From NCBI RefSeq assembly GCF_043555975.1, contig NZ_JBIGIA010000008.1:1-64000 (forward strand): a stretch of DNA of 64,000 bases. Direction: 5' to 3'. The stretch is from Pelomonas nitida (GTDB taxonomy: Bacteria; Pseudomonadota; Gammaproteobacteria; Burkholderiales; Burkholderiaceae_C). This document shows positions 6,746 through 14,778 of the stretch, in pieces (positions within the stretch are counted from its first letter, which is position 1; each line of letters starts with the position of its first letter). Made by a program: the position numbers and the translations under genes. The notes beneath the pieces were generated by a model that was given only the letters and a program-made list of their open reading frames with translations, made no database searches and was not told where the DNA came from.

Positions 6746-8047
6746 TCAGCGCAGTTCGAAGGCGCCCAGGTCGGGCGCGCTGCCCTTGTAGGGCAGGCTG
6801 ACGTTGACGCCCTTGTCGATCAGCTTGCTGCCGCTCTTCAGGCGGAACAGGGCGTTGTCGGGCAGGGTGCCGTCGGGGTTGCGGGCGGCGGTGGCGAGGC
6901 TGAGGTCGAGGCTGGCGAAGTCGCTGCTGCTGGCGGTCAGGCCGTTCCAGCTGTTGTTGCTGGCGGTGGCGTTGCAGACGCTGTCAGCGCTCTTGCCGGC
7001 CAGCGAGATGTTGTTGCGGAAGGTGTGCTTCTCGCCCGAGGCCAGCTTGCCGCAGAAGCCGTAGTTGATGCCGTTCTGGTAGCTGGTGTTGTTCAGCAGG
7101 GTCACGCCGCCGGTGTTGTTGTTCTGGTCGAAGCCCTTGCCGGGGTGGCCGAAGGCGACGGACTGCACGATGCGGTTGCGCTCCAGCGCGCCGTTGCCGC
7201 CGAGCTTGAAGCCGTTGCCATTGCCGGCGAAGGCGCTGTCGCCCCACAGGTTGGTGCCGTTGCGGAACACCCAGCTCTGCTCGATGACCACGGGCTTGGG
7301 GCTGTCGAAGGTGTCGAAACCGTCGTCGCTGTTCTCCCAGGCGCGGCAGCCCACGAAGCGGTTGCCGGCGCCCTGCGTCTGCTTGGACGCGAAGCCGTCG
7401 GCCATGCTGCCGTGCTTCTTGGGGTCGTAGTTGCGGTAGGAGTCGGTGTTGAGCACCAGCGTGTTGGAGCCGCCCTTGTTGATCTCCAGGCCGCTGTTGC
7501 GGTTGTCGTAGAAGGCGGTGTTCTCGAAGGTGTTGCCGTTGCCGGTGACGTAGGCGCCGTGGTAGCCGGCGCGCGTGACGGCGATGCCCTTGAAGTACCA
7601 GAAGCTGCCGGTCACGCTGAGGCCGAAGGCGTCTTGCAGCCAGGTGCCCTTGGGGAAGCCGAAGTCGAGCACGGCGCGGCCGCAGTTGGCGGCGACGACG
7701 TAGATGCGGGCGCTGGCGCTACCGGCCTTGCTCAACGCCAGCGTGTTCTTGGCGCCGGCGGTGTAGGGGATCTTGTAGGTGCCGGGCTGCAGCAACACCA
7801 TCTGGCCGGCCGAGACCTTGCCCAGTGCGGCGCTGAGGCTCATGGGCGCGGAGAAGCTGGTGCCGGCGCCGCTGGCGCTGCCGGTGGGCGTCACGTAGTA
7901 GACCTTGCTGGCGGTCAGGTTGCTGGTTTCGGTGCCGCAGCCGGTGACCTGTGCGAACGCGGGCAACGCGAGCAGCCCGAGAGCGGCGGCGAGCGCCGTG
8001 ACAGCGTGTTTCTGAACGGCCAGGAGCGGGGAACGACGGGTGTTCAT
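6746..8047 (-). CDS. Pectate lyase, polysaccharide lyase family 9 type
   Basis: A 433-residue secreted protein with a signal peptide ending near AFA-Q (about residue 33). The body is a right-handed beta-helix of repeated Asn-ladder turns (NTFENTAFYDNRNSGLEI, then similar turns), resembling Erwinia PelL-type PL9 enzymes that cleave polygalacturonate by calcium-dependent beta-elimination. The start ATG at 8047 overlaps the upstream gene's TGA by 4 nt (ATGA), so the two are translationally coupled. A much longer open frame extends to 8980 but is the shadow of that upstream gene. The MITE-like element starts right after the stop codon. The family call is by pattern and could equally be a generic parallel beta-helix lyase. 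Confidence 0.78.
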   Translation of the reverse strand: MNTRRSPLLAVQKHAVTALAAALGLLALPAFAQVTGCGTETSNLTASKVYYVTPTGSASGAGTSFSAPMSLSAALGKVSAGQMVLLQPGTYKIPYTAGAKNTLALSKAGSASARIYVVAANCGRAVLDFGFPKGTWLQDAFGLSVTGSFWYFKGIAVTRAGYHGAYVTGNGNTFENTAFYDNRNSGLEINKGGSNTLVLNTDSYRNYDPKKHGSMADGFASKQTQGAGNRFVGCRAWENSDDGFDTFDSPKPVVIEQSWVFRNGTNLWGDSAFAGNGNGFKLGGNGALERNRIVQSVAFGHPGKGFDQNNNTGGVTLLNNTSYQNGINYGFCGKLASGEKHTFRNNISLAGKSADSVCNATASNNSWNGLTASSSDFASLDLSLATAARNPDGTLPDNALFRLKSGSKLIDKGVNVSLPYKGSAPDLGAFELR

Positions 8048-9207
8048 GGAGGGCTCTGCAGGGAAGGTTGTGCGCGCGCGGTGGCGCGCAGGGTGGCCAG
8101 CTCGCCCGCCTGGGCCAGCTGGGTGAGGTGGTGCTGCCAGGCCTCGACGCTGGCGCAGGCCAGCGGCTGGCCAGGGTCGGCCTGCCAGGCGGGGGGCGCG
8201 TGGACGAGGGTCTGGAACTCGCCGCGCAGTTGCTCCAGCCGCTCGGCAGGCCAGCCGGCGGCCTGGGCCACGGAGGCGGCTTCGGTGAGGGTTTGCAGCG
8301 CGTCGCTGTGCTGCATCAGCGCGGCCAGGGTGTCGCACTGTTCGCGGCGGCCAGGCTCGGCCTGCAGGCAGCGGTCGAGGACGAAGCCTTCGCCGGGCGA
8401 CGGCAGGCTGGCCGTGCGTGCGCGCACTTCGGCGCCCAGGCCCAGGCGCAGGTAACCGGGCATCTGGGCGGGCAGCGCGGCCTGGCTGGCCAGCACCAGC
8501 GCCTGCGGGCGCTCCAGCCAGCGGTGGGCCTGCAGCAGGCCTTGCCAGGCGGTGTCGGCGGCGCTGGGGTCTTCGTCGGCGAGGGCGGCCCAGTGGTAGC
8601 CGTTGTCGGGCTCCAGGCGCACCCGCTCGCGGACGAGGCCCAGGCGGCAGGCGGCCGGGTCGTCCTGCGGGCCGCAGGCCTCGGCGGCCCAGGCGAGGGC
8701 GGCGGGGTCGCCGCTGCTGCGCGCCTGGCTCAGCACGCGGGTGGCCCAGTCGAGCTGACCGGCGGGGTCGGTGGGCCGGTCGAGCATCAGCGCGGCGACG
8801 CGGGCGCGGCCATCGCCCTGGCGCAGCGCGGCCAGCATGGCGGCGCGCGCCTGGGCCAGGGGCTGCTCGCCCACCGGCGCGGGCAGGGTTTGCAGGTCGA
8901 TGCCGGCGGCCATGGCGTCGCTGTCGGCGCCCGATGCGGCGGCGCTGGCGTCGCCAACGGGCATGCGCCCCAGACCGCACAGCTCCACCACGCCGCCGCT
9001 GCGGGCGCTGGGCGCGGCCGGGCCGGCGTCGGCCACGGGGGCGTGCGCCACCGACGGCAACGCCGCGACGGGCGAGCCGGCGTGCAGCGGCGCGGCGCGG
9101 GCCGTGGGCGGCGCCGCGGCCGGCGGGTCGGCCGGGTCAGGGGTGGCCAGCCACCAGGCGAGGCCGCACAGCAGCAGGGCAGCGGTGCAGGCGATCAGGG
9201 AGCGCAT
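8044..9207 (-). CDS. Unrecognised exported or membrane-anchored protein in pectate lyase operon
   Basis: A 387-residue protein starting MRSLIACTAALLLCGLAWW, a signal peptide or single anchor. An Ala/Pro-rich linker (about 25-75) follows, then a long alpha-helical body with many Ala, Leu and Gln and several Cys pairs, vaguely like Sel1/TPR-type helical repeats but without a clear motif. It lies between the two pectate lyases, 104 nt downstream of the PL1 gene and overlapping the PL9 start by 4 nt, so it is probably cotranscribed with both. A periplasmic accessory role in pectin use is an inference from position only. Confidence 0.6.
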   Translation of the reverse strand: MRSLIACTAALLLCGLAWWLATPDPADPPAAAPPTARAAPLHAGSPVAALPSVAHAPVADAGPAAPSARSGGVVELCGLGRMPVGDASAAASGADSDAMAAGIDLQTLPAPVGEQPLAQARAAMLAALRQGDGRARVAALMLDRPTDPAGQLDWATRVLSQARSSGDPAALAWAAEACGPQDDPAACRLGLVRERVRLEPDNGYHWAALADEDPSAADTAWQGLLQAHRWLERPQALVLASQAALPAQMPGYLRLGLGAEVRARTASLPSPGEGFVLDRCLQAEPGRREQCDTLAALMQHSDALQTLTEAASVAQAAGWPAERLEQLRGEFQTLVHAPPAWQADPGQPLACASVEAWQHHLTQLAQAGELATLRATARAQPSLQSPP

Positions 9208-9311
9208 GGGTGCAGGGAAGCGTTGTGAGGTGGGGCTGTGGGGTGGGGCTGTGGGGTGGGGCGTTAGGGCGAGGCCGGGGCAGGCCGGCTGGCGGCCTGC
9301 CGGTGGCGGCC

Positions 9312-10364
9312 TTACTCGGCCAGGTTGGTGCCCGCGCCGGCCGTGGCGATGACCTTGGCCTTGACGCTGGCGGCCGCCGTCACGCTGTAGCTGTAGCCGG
9401 TGCTGCCGAAGGCCTGCGTGGTGGCCCAGGTGGTGGCGTTGGCGCCGGGGCTGCCGGGGTCGTCCCAGCTGATGCCGCTGCCGACGTGGTTGTTGCGCAG
9501 GTCCCAGTAGCCGATGGCCGAGCTGTCCCGCGAGGTGACGGGGTTCTTGGTGTTCTCGAAGTAGTTGGACTCGATCAGCGCCACACCGCCCATGCGCACG
9601 TTGATGGCAGACGCGGAGACGTTGTTGAAGTAGTTGTTGTAGATGTGGGTCTTGCCACGGCGCTGCAGCGGCAGGCGGGACTGTACGTTCTCAAACCGGT
9701 TGTGGTGGTAGGTGGCCCGCATCGCGCTGTTGGCGGTGTCTTTGTCGCTGTAGCCGTTGAGCGCCACCTTCTGGTGGTCGTGGATGTAGTTGTAGGAGTA
9801 GGTGATGTCGTAGGCGCCCTTCTTGGTGTCGATGGCGCCGTCCCACGACGCGTCGCCCGCGCCCGAGCAGTGCGTGAGGCTGCTGAAGATGGTGTTGTGG
9901 TCGACCCAGATCTTGTTGGGCGTGCCGCTGCTGTCGCCCTCGATGGAGATGGCGTCGGCGTCCTCGCCGCCTGGCAGCAGGCCGATCGTCATGTTCTGCA
10001 CGATGATGTTCTTCGAGTCGCTGACGATACGCACGCCGAAGTTGGCCGAGGAGCCGTTGGCCCCCTTGATCGTGATGTCGCTCTTGTCCTTGATCTGCAG
10101 CGTCTGGGCCGCCTTCTTCCACTGCGCGCAGACGTCGGTGATGGAGGCGTAGTTGAAGGTGCCGGTGTAGTTCAGCACCAGGCCGCCGCTGCCGCTGTAG
10201 GCATCGATGGCGGCCTGCGCGGCGGCGAGCGTCGACACGTTGACGGGCGTCTTGTTGCCACCGCCGGTGGTGCCGGCACCGTAGCCGACCGGGCCGGCCA
10301 GCGCAGCGGTGGAAATGGACGCGAGCGCGAGGCCGAGGCCGCGCACGAGGGTGATCGGGGTCAT
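9312..10364 (-). CDS. Pectate lyase, polysaccharide lyase family 1
   Basis: A 350-residue secreted enzyme with a signal peptide cleaved near ALA-GPVG (about residue 23). PL1 signatures are clear: KIWVDHNTIFS, WDGAIDTKKGAYDITYSYNY with IHDHQKVALNG (calcium-site region), TYHHNRFENVQSRLPLQRRG containing the catalytic Arg, then IYNNYF. It cleaves de-esterified pectin by beta-elimination. ATG at 10364 was chosen because the 47 upstream codons of the open frame are Pro/Arg-rich and precede the signal peptide. It heads the probable operon PL1, unknown, PL9, which suggests plant-derived polymers as nutrient or a plant-associated lifestyle. Confidence 0.88.
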   Translation of the reverse strand: MTPITLVRGLGLALASISTAALAGPVGYGAGTTGGGNKTPVNVSTLAAAQAAIDAYSGSGGLVLNYTGTFNYASITDVCAQWKKAAQTLQIKDKSDITIKGANGSSANFGVRIVSDSKNIIVQNMTIGLLPGGEDADAISIEGDSSGTPNKIWVDHNTIFSSLTHCSGAGDASWDGAIDTKKGAYDITYSYNYIHDHQKVALNGYSDKDTANSAMRATYHHNRFENVQSRLPLQRRGKTHIYNNYFNNVSASAINVRMGGVALIESNYFENTKNPVTSRDSSAIGYWDLRNNHVGSGISWDDPGSPGANATTWATTQAFGSTGYSYSVTAAASVKAKVIATAGAGTNLAE

Positions 10365-10675
10365 GTTGTCTCCGTCGGGAGGGCATGCGCCTTGGGGCGC
10401 GGTGCCGGCCACGGGTGTGGCTGGCGGCTGGGCACCATGGGCATACCGGGCGTCGGGCCGCGGCGCAGGGCGCGAGCTCTTGGGGGCCGAAGCCTGTCGA
10501 CCCACCTTGCGACCACCCCGTGGGGTGACCGCCGCGCAATCTATCGGCCGGGCCCGCCGAGGGCTTGGGGATTCCTGCGGCCGGTTGCGCTAGTTTGCTG
10601 AAACCGAGGGAAATCAATAGTGAAACATCGGTTCGATCGGGGCGGCTTTTTGTTTTGAAATGCTTCAGCCCAGGG

Positions 10676-11587
10676 TCAGCCCCGGCGGCGCAACAGCGAG
10701 GGCGGCGTGCGCCAATGGGCGCGGAAGGCCTGCGAGAACTGGGCGGGTTCGGGAATGCCGACGCGCAGCGCGATCTCGCACATGCTGAGCTGGGTGGTCT
10801 CGACCAGCTCGCGTGCGCGCAACATGCGTTGCTCGCGCAGGTAGCGCATGGGCGCCACGCCCATCGACGCCTTGAACAGGTGGGCGAAGTGGGAGACGCT
10901 GCAGCCGGCCACGCGGGCGGCCTCGGCCAGGTCCACCGGCTGGTCGAGCCGGGCGTGCAGGTGGTCCAGTACGCGGCGCAGGCGCAGCTGGCCCAGGCCC
11001 GTGCGGGCTGGCGCGGCGTCTTGCGCGTGGTGGGCGCGCAGGTGGCTGCCCAGCGCGCGGGCCAGGTGCAGCGCGAGGTCTTGCGCGGCCGCGCCCGGGG
11101 TGGCGGCGGCCCACAGTGCGCGGGCGATGCCTTCGACGACGGCATCGGCCCGGCCGGCGCAGGCGCGCAGCCGGAAGACGGTGCGCGCCGGCCCGTACAG
11201 CAGCCGCGGCCGCAGCCCGAGCAGCAGCACGTGGTGCGAGGCAGGCAGCCGCAGCCAGGCGGCCTCACCGGCCGGCAGCAGCAGCACGCCGCCGGGCGTC
11301 AGCTCGCGCGCCTGCGGCGCCTCGCCCGGCAGCCAGCTCTGCGCGGCGCCGGTGGCCTGCAGCACGACGAGCACCAGGTGCTCCTGCAGCGGCGGCGTGT
11401 GAGGTGACGGCCAACGGTCGCGGCAGTCGAACAGCTGCAGGTCGCCGTCGCCCAGGCTGAGCGTGGGCGACAGGCCCAGCACGGCGGCCAGCGGCCGGGG
11501 CGGCTGGTTGCGCAAAGCGGCCAGGCAGGCGGCATCGGGCCCGTCGATGGGGCCGGTGTCGGCAGGCAGGGGCGAGGTCGTCGCCAA
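10676..11587 (-). CDS. AraC-family transcriptional regulator with TTG start
   Basis: A 303-residue regulator: an N-terminal cupin-like ligand domain (about 50-170) and a C-terminal double helix-turn-helix (about 205-300; AARVAGCSVSHFAHLFKASMG and LRVGIPEPAQFSQAFRAHW). The open frame continues to an ATG at 11857, but this would overlap the divergent dehydrogenase and lacks sensible sequence. A TTG at 11587 lies 8 nt after GGAGAC, the same ribosome site used by neighbouring genes, and is the best start. Divergent from the aldehyde dehydrogenase and upstream of the pectate lyases, it may control either; the sequence does not decide. Confidence 0.82.
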   Translation of the reverse strand: MATTSPLPADTGPIDGPDAACLAALRNQPPRPLAAVLGLSPTLSLGDGDLQLFDCRDRWPSPHTPPLQEHLVLVVLQATGAAQSWLPGEAPQARELTPGGVLLLPAGEAAWLRLPASHHVLLLGLRPRLLYGPARTVFRLRACAGRADAVVEGIARALWAAATPGAAAQDLALHLARALGSHLRAHHAQDAAPARTGLGQLRLRRVLDHLHARLDQPVDLAEAARVAGCSVSHFAHLFKASMGVAPMRYLREQRMLRARELVETTQLSMCEIALRVGIPEPAQFSQAFRAHWRTPPSLLRRRG

Positions 11588-11679
11588 GGGTTTGTCTCCG
11601 CTCGGGCTGTGCCGCCCGTCGTGGCGCGACAGACTAGGGACGGCCGCTTGCGCTGGCAATCGGGGCTGCGCCGAAGCAG

Positions 11680-11696
11680 TGTTCCATTTCGTGACA
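11680..11696. promoter_or_regulatory. Candidate upstream activator site for AcoR-type regulator
   Basis: An imperfect dyad, TGTTCCATTTCGTGACA, lies about 100 bases before the -24/-12 promoter of the dehydrogenase, the usual position for an enhancer bound by a sigma54 activator. Only the outer bases are symmetric, so this is a tentative call. Confidence 0.3.
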
Positions 11697-11777
11697 GTGC
11701 ACCGCGCCGTTGGCACAGCGAACCCGCGGTTTGAGCGGCGAATAGGCTGTTGCGCGCCACGTGAGCGGGGCTGCGCG

Positions 11778-11794
11778 TTGGCATGCGCCTTGCG
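11778..11794 (+). promoter_or_regulatory. Sigma-54 (-24/-12) promoter of aldehyde dehydrogenase
   Basis: TTGGCATG, four bases, then TTGC gives the conserved GG (11780-11781) and GC (11792-11793) separated by exactly ten bases, matching the YTGGCACG-N4-TTGC consensus. Transcription would begin near 11805, some 50 nt before the ATG. It supports control by the AcoR-type activator at 4425-6338. Confidence 0.75.
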
Positions 11795-11855
11795 CTCATG
11801 CGGGGCACCCGCGCCGCTGGCGACGGGCGACAACAAGCCATTGGAGACAAGCCCC

Positions 11856-13379
11856 ATGACCGTCTATGCCGCTCCCGGCGCCGCCGGCGCCAAGATTGCC
11901 TACAAGCCCCGTTACGACAACTTCATCGGCGGCAAGTTCCAGCCGCCGGTCGAAGGCCAGTACTTCGACGTGATCTCGCCGATCAACGGCAAGGTCTACA
12001 CGCAGGCCGCGCGCTCGGGCGCCCGTGACGTGGAGCTGGCGCTGGACGCCGCCCACGCCGCGGCCGCGAAGTGGGCCGCCACGGCGCCGGCCGAGCGCGC
12101 CAACGTGCTGCTGAAGATCGCCGACCGCATCGAGCAGAACCTGGAACTGCTGGCCTATGCCGAGACGGTGGACAACGGCAAGCCCATCCGCGAGACGCTG
12201 AATGCCGACATCCCGCTGTGCGTGGACCATTTCCGTTACTTCGCCGGCTGCGTGCGCGCGCAGGAGGGCGCGCTCTCCGAGATCGACGGCCACACCATCG
12301 CGTACCACTTCCACGAGCCGCTGGGCGTCGTCGGCCAGATCATCCCGTGGAACTTCCCGCTGCTGATGGCGGCCTGGAAGCTGGCGCCGGCGCTGGGTGC
12401 CGGCAACTGCGTCGTGCTGAAGCCGGCCGAGAGCACGCCCATCGGCATCCTGCTGTTCGCCGAACTCATCGCCGACCTGCTGCCGCCGGGCGTGCTGAAC
12501 ATCGTCAACGGCTACGGCAAGGAGGCCGGCACACCGCTGGCGACGAGCAAGCGCATCGCCAAGATCGCGTTCACGGGCAGCACGGCCACGGGCAAGCAGA
12601 TCGCGCAGGCGGCCGCCGCCAACCTGATCCCGGCCACGCTGGAGCTGGGCGGCAAGAGCCCCAACCTGTTCTTCGACGACGTGATGTCGCACGACGACGC
12701 CTTCCTCGACAAGGCCATCGAGGGCCTGGTGCTGTTCGCGTTCAACCAGGGCGAGGTCTGCACCTGCCCGAGCCGTGCGTTGATCCAGGAGAACATCTTC
12801 GACCGCTTCATGGACCGCGCCCTCAAGCGCGTGGCGGCCATCAAGCAGGGCAACCCGCTGGACACCGAGACCATGATGGGCGCCCAGGCCTCGGCGATGC
12901 AGATGGACAAGATCGAGACCTATCTGGCGCTGGGCAAGGAGGAGGGCGCCAAGGTGCTGATCGGCGGCGGCCGCGCGCAGCTGGGCGGCGACCTGGCGGG
13001 CGGCTACTACATCCAGCCGACGCTGTTCCAGGGCCACAACCAGATGCGCATCTTCCGCGAGGAGATCTTCGGCCCCGTGCTGGCGGTGACGACGTTCAAG
13101 ACCGAGGCCGAGGCGCTGCAGATCGCCAACGACACGCCCTACGGCCTGGGCGCCGGCGTGTGGACGCGCGACGGCAGCCGCGCCTACCGGCTGGGCCGCG
13201 CCATCCAGGCTGGCCGCGTGTGGACCAATTGCTACCACGCCTACCCGGCGCATGCGGCCTTCGGCGGCTACAAGGAATCGGGCATCGGCCGCGAGACGCA
13301 CAAGGACATGCTGGACCACTACCAGCAGACCAAGAACCTGCTGGTGAGCTACTCGCCGGACGCGCTCGGGTTCTTCTGA
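11856..13379 (+). CDS. NAD-dependent aldehyde dehydrogenase, ExaC/AcoD type
   Basis: A 507-residue enzyme oxidising aldehydes (probably acetaldehyde) to acids. Family features in order: PWNFP (about 166-170) for NAD binding, FTGSTATGK, general base Glu in LELGGKSPN, catalytic Cys in NQGEVCTCPSR (two Cys adjacent, as in ExaC/AcoD), and EEIFGPV. The length equals that of ExaC/AcoD (about 506). The start follows GGAGACAAGCCCC, and the longer frame from 11463 is antisense to the AraC gene. A sigma-54 promoter lies 60-80 bases upstream, and such dehydrogenases are classically controlled by AcoR-type activators. The Pro-rich DNA right after the stop holds no obvious terminator. Confidence 0.9.
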   Translation: MTVYAAPGAAGAKIAYKPRYDNFIGGKFQPPVEGQYFDVISPINGKVYTQAARSGARDVELALDAAHAAAAKWAATAPAERANVLLKIADRIEQNLELLAYAETVDNGKPIRETLNADIPLCVDHFRYFAGCVRAQEGALSEIDGHTIAYHFHEPLGVVGQIIPWNFPLLMAAWKLAPALGAGNCVVLKPAESTPIGILLFAELIADLLPPGVLNIVNGYGKEAGTPLATSKRIAKIAFTGSTATGKQIAQAAAANLIPATLELGGKSPNLFFDDVMSHDDAFLDKAIEGLVLFAFNQGEVCTCPSRALIQENIFDRFMDRALKRVAAIKQGNPLDTETMMGAQASAMQMDKIETYLALGKEEGAKVLIGGGRAQLGGDLAGGYYIQPTLFQGHNQMRIFREEIFGPVLAVTTFKTEAEALQIANDTPYGLGAGVWTRDGSRAYRLGRAIQAGRVWTNCYHAYPAHAAFGGYKESGIGRETHKDMLDHYQQTKNLLVSYSPDALGFF

Positions 13380-13431
13380 CCCCCGCCGAGGCAGGGGGCC
13401 GCGGCCGGTACCTGGCGCCCGCCCGCGGCGC

Positions 13432-13459
13432 TTGACAGGCCGCGTGGGTGGCCAATAAT
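13432..13459 (+). promoter_or_regulatory. Sigma-70 promoter of arsR-SRPBCC operon
   Basis: TTGACA (13432-13437), 16 bases, then AATAAT (13454-13459). The expected transcription start, 7 nt downstream, falls on or next to the A of the ATG at 13467, so the transcript appears leaderless. Confidence 0.75.
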
Positions 13460-13474
13460 TAACCGTATGGTTAA
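13459..13474. promoter_or_regulatory. Operator overlapping arsR start codon
   Basis: TTAACCGTATGGTTAA is a perfect 6+6 inverted repeat around GTAT. It covers the -10 edge, the predicted transcription start and the first codons of arsR, and resembles sites bound by ArsR regulators paired with SRPBCC proteins. Autorepression is inferred. Confidence 0.7.
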
Positions 13475-13811
13475 GAGTTACACCCACGGCCTCGACTACA
13501 CGTTCTTCGCGCTGGCCGACCCCACGCGGCGGGCCGTGCTGGCGCGGTTGTCGCAGGGCGAGGCGACGGTGGGCGAGCTGGCCGAGCCCTTCGGCATGTC
13601 GCTCGTGGCCGTGGGCAAGCACCTGCGGCTGCTGGAGAACGCGGGCCTCATCCAGCGCGAGCGCAGCGGGCGCAGCGTGACCTGCCGGCTGCAGGCCGCG
13701 CCGCTGGCCGAGGCGAGCGCATGGATCGACGGCTACCGCGCGTTCTGGGATGGCAACATGGCGTCGCTGTCGCGCTACCTGCGCCGTCAGGCGAAGGGGC
13801 CGCAGCCGTGA
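13467..13811 (+). CDS. ArsR-family transcriptional repressor
   Basis: A 114-residue winged-helix regulator: LADPTRRAVLARLSQGEATVGELAEPFGM then SLVAVGKHLRLLENAGLI, the ArsR helix-turn-helix. No metal-binding Cys motif (ELCVCD type) is present, so it is of the non-metal class that pairs with SRPBCC proteins. The start codon sits inside its presumed operator, with no room for a Shine-Dalgarno site. Its TGA overlaps the next ATG by one base. Confidence 0.85.
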   Translation: MVKSYTHGLDYTFFALADPTRRAVLARLSQGEATVGELAEPFGMSLVAVGKHLRLLENAGLIQRERSGRSVTCRLQAAPLAEASAWIDGYRAFWDGNMASLSRYLRRQAKGPQP

Positions 13812-14269
13812 TGGCCGATGTCAGCGTGCAGCGCGAATACCTGCTGGCCGCACCGCCGCAGGCCGTGTTCGACGCCTGGACCGACCCTGCCGCGCTGCTG
13901 CAGTGGTGGTGCCCCGGCCCGGCGCGCGCGACGCACGTGGCGCTGGACGTGCGCGCCGGCGGCCGCTACGAGATCCGCATGACGGCCGGCCCGCGCGGCG
14001 TGCCGCAGGTGGTCAGCGGGGAGTACGTGACCGTGGAGCCGCCGCACCGGCTCGTCATGACCTGGCAGGCCGAAGGCACGCCGCACGACAACGCCGGCCT
14101 GCCCAGCCTGCTGAGCCTCGAACTGCACGCCCACCCGCAGGGCACGCGGCTGCTGCTGACGCACGAGCGCCTGCCGGCCGGCTCCGGCGCGTCGTACAGC
14201 GGCGGCTGGGCGGAGGTGCTGCCGGCGCTGGCCCGCTTCGTCCACCGCCCGCTGCCACCCGGCGCGTGA
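13811..14269 (+). CDS. SRPBCC (AHSA1-like) domain protein
   Basis: A 152-residue START-fold protein of the AHSA1/polyketide-cyclase type: REYLLAAPPQAVFDAWTDP, LLQWWCPGP, VRAGGRYEIRM, and the closing GWAEVLPALARFV helix. Such proteins form a hydrophobic ligand cavity and are commonly encoded with an ArsR repressor; the ligand is unknown. ATG 13811 overlaps the arsR stop by one base, so translation is coupled. Confidence 0.82.
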   Translation: MADVSVQREYLLAAPPQAVFDAWTDPAALLQWWCPGPARATHVALDVRAGGRYEIRMTAGPRGVPQVVSGEYVTVEPPHRLVMTWQAEGTPHDNAGLPSLLSLELHAHPQGTRLLLTHERLPAGSGASYSGGWAEVLPALARFVHRPLPPGA

Positions 14270-14301
14270 GCCCCGTCTTTCCCACCCTTCGCGCCCTCAC
14301 C

Positions 14302-14697
14302 ATGCAACCAGCCCAACTCGCCATTCCCTGCGTCGCCGCCCTCGGCCTGCTGCTGTTCGTGAGCGGCTTTTTCGTCAGCGTGACGCGCGCGCGCTTCTGG
14401 ACGCTGCATGCCGGCGCCAACGACCCGGCCCATGCGCTGACCAAAGCCGTTCGCGCGCACGGCAACACGGCCGAGTACGCGGCCTTCCTGGCGCTGCTGA
14501 TCTGGCTGGCCGGCCAGCACAGCCAGGCCGCCTGGGTGGGCTGGACGATGCTGGCGGCCACCGTGTCGCGCTACGCCTTCGTGGCCGGCATGCTGCTGTC
14601 GCCCACGCTGGCCAAGCCCCACCCGCTGCGCGCAGTGGGCGCGTTTGGTACCTATCTGTGCGGGCCGGCGCTGTGCGTCGCGCTGCTGCTGGGCTGA
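14302..14697 (+). CDS. MAPEG family membrane protein
   Basis: A 131-residue protein with four hydrophobic helices and the MAPEG-type segment KAVRAHGNTAEYAAFLALLIW (the Arg-x-His-x-Asn region of eicosanoid/glutathione-dependent enzymes). The bacterial members are membrane proteins of mostly unknown substrate. The start ATG at 14302 lies 32 nt after the SRPBCC stop, so it may belong to the same transcript. Confidence 0.78.
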   Translation: MQPAQLAIPCVAALGLLLFVSGFFVSVTRARFWTLHAGANDPAHALTKAVRAHGNTAEYAAFLALLIWLAGQHSQAAWVGWTMLAATVSRYAFVAGMLLSPTLAKPHPLRAVGAFGTYLCGPALCVALLLG

Positions 14698-14778
14698 CCG
14701 GGCGGGGCGCCATTCAGCAAGCCCGCTCTCGTCGTTGCCAATGCTCGCCGCTGCCCGAGCGACGGCAGCGCGTTGCGC

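Noticed and set aside
8418..10601. 727-codon open frame antisense to the pectate lyase cluster
   Set aside because: The sequence is Arg/Gly/Ala-rich and lies opposite genes with signal peptides and catalytic motifs.
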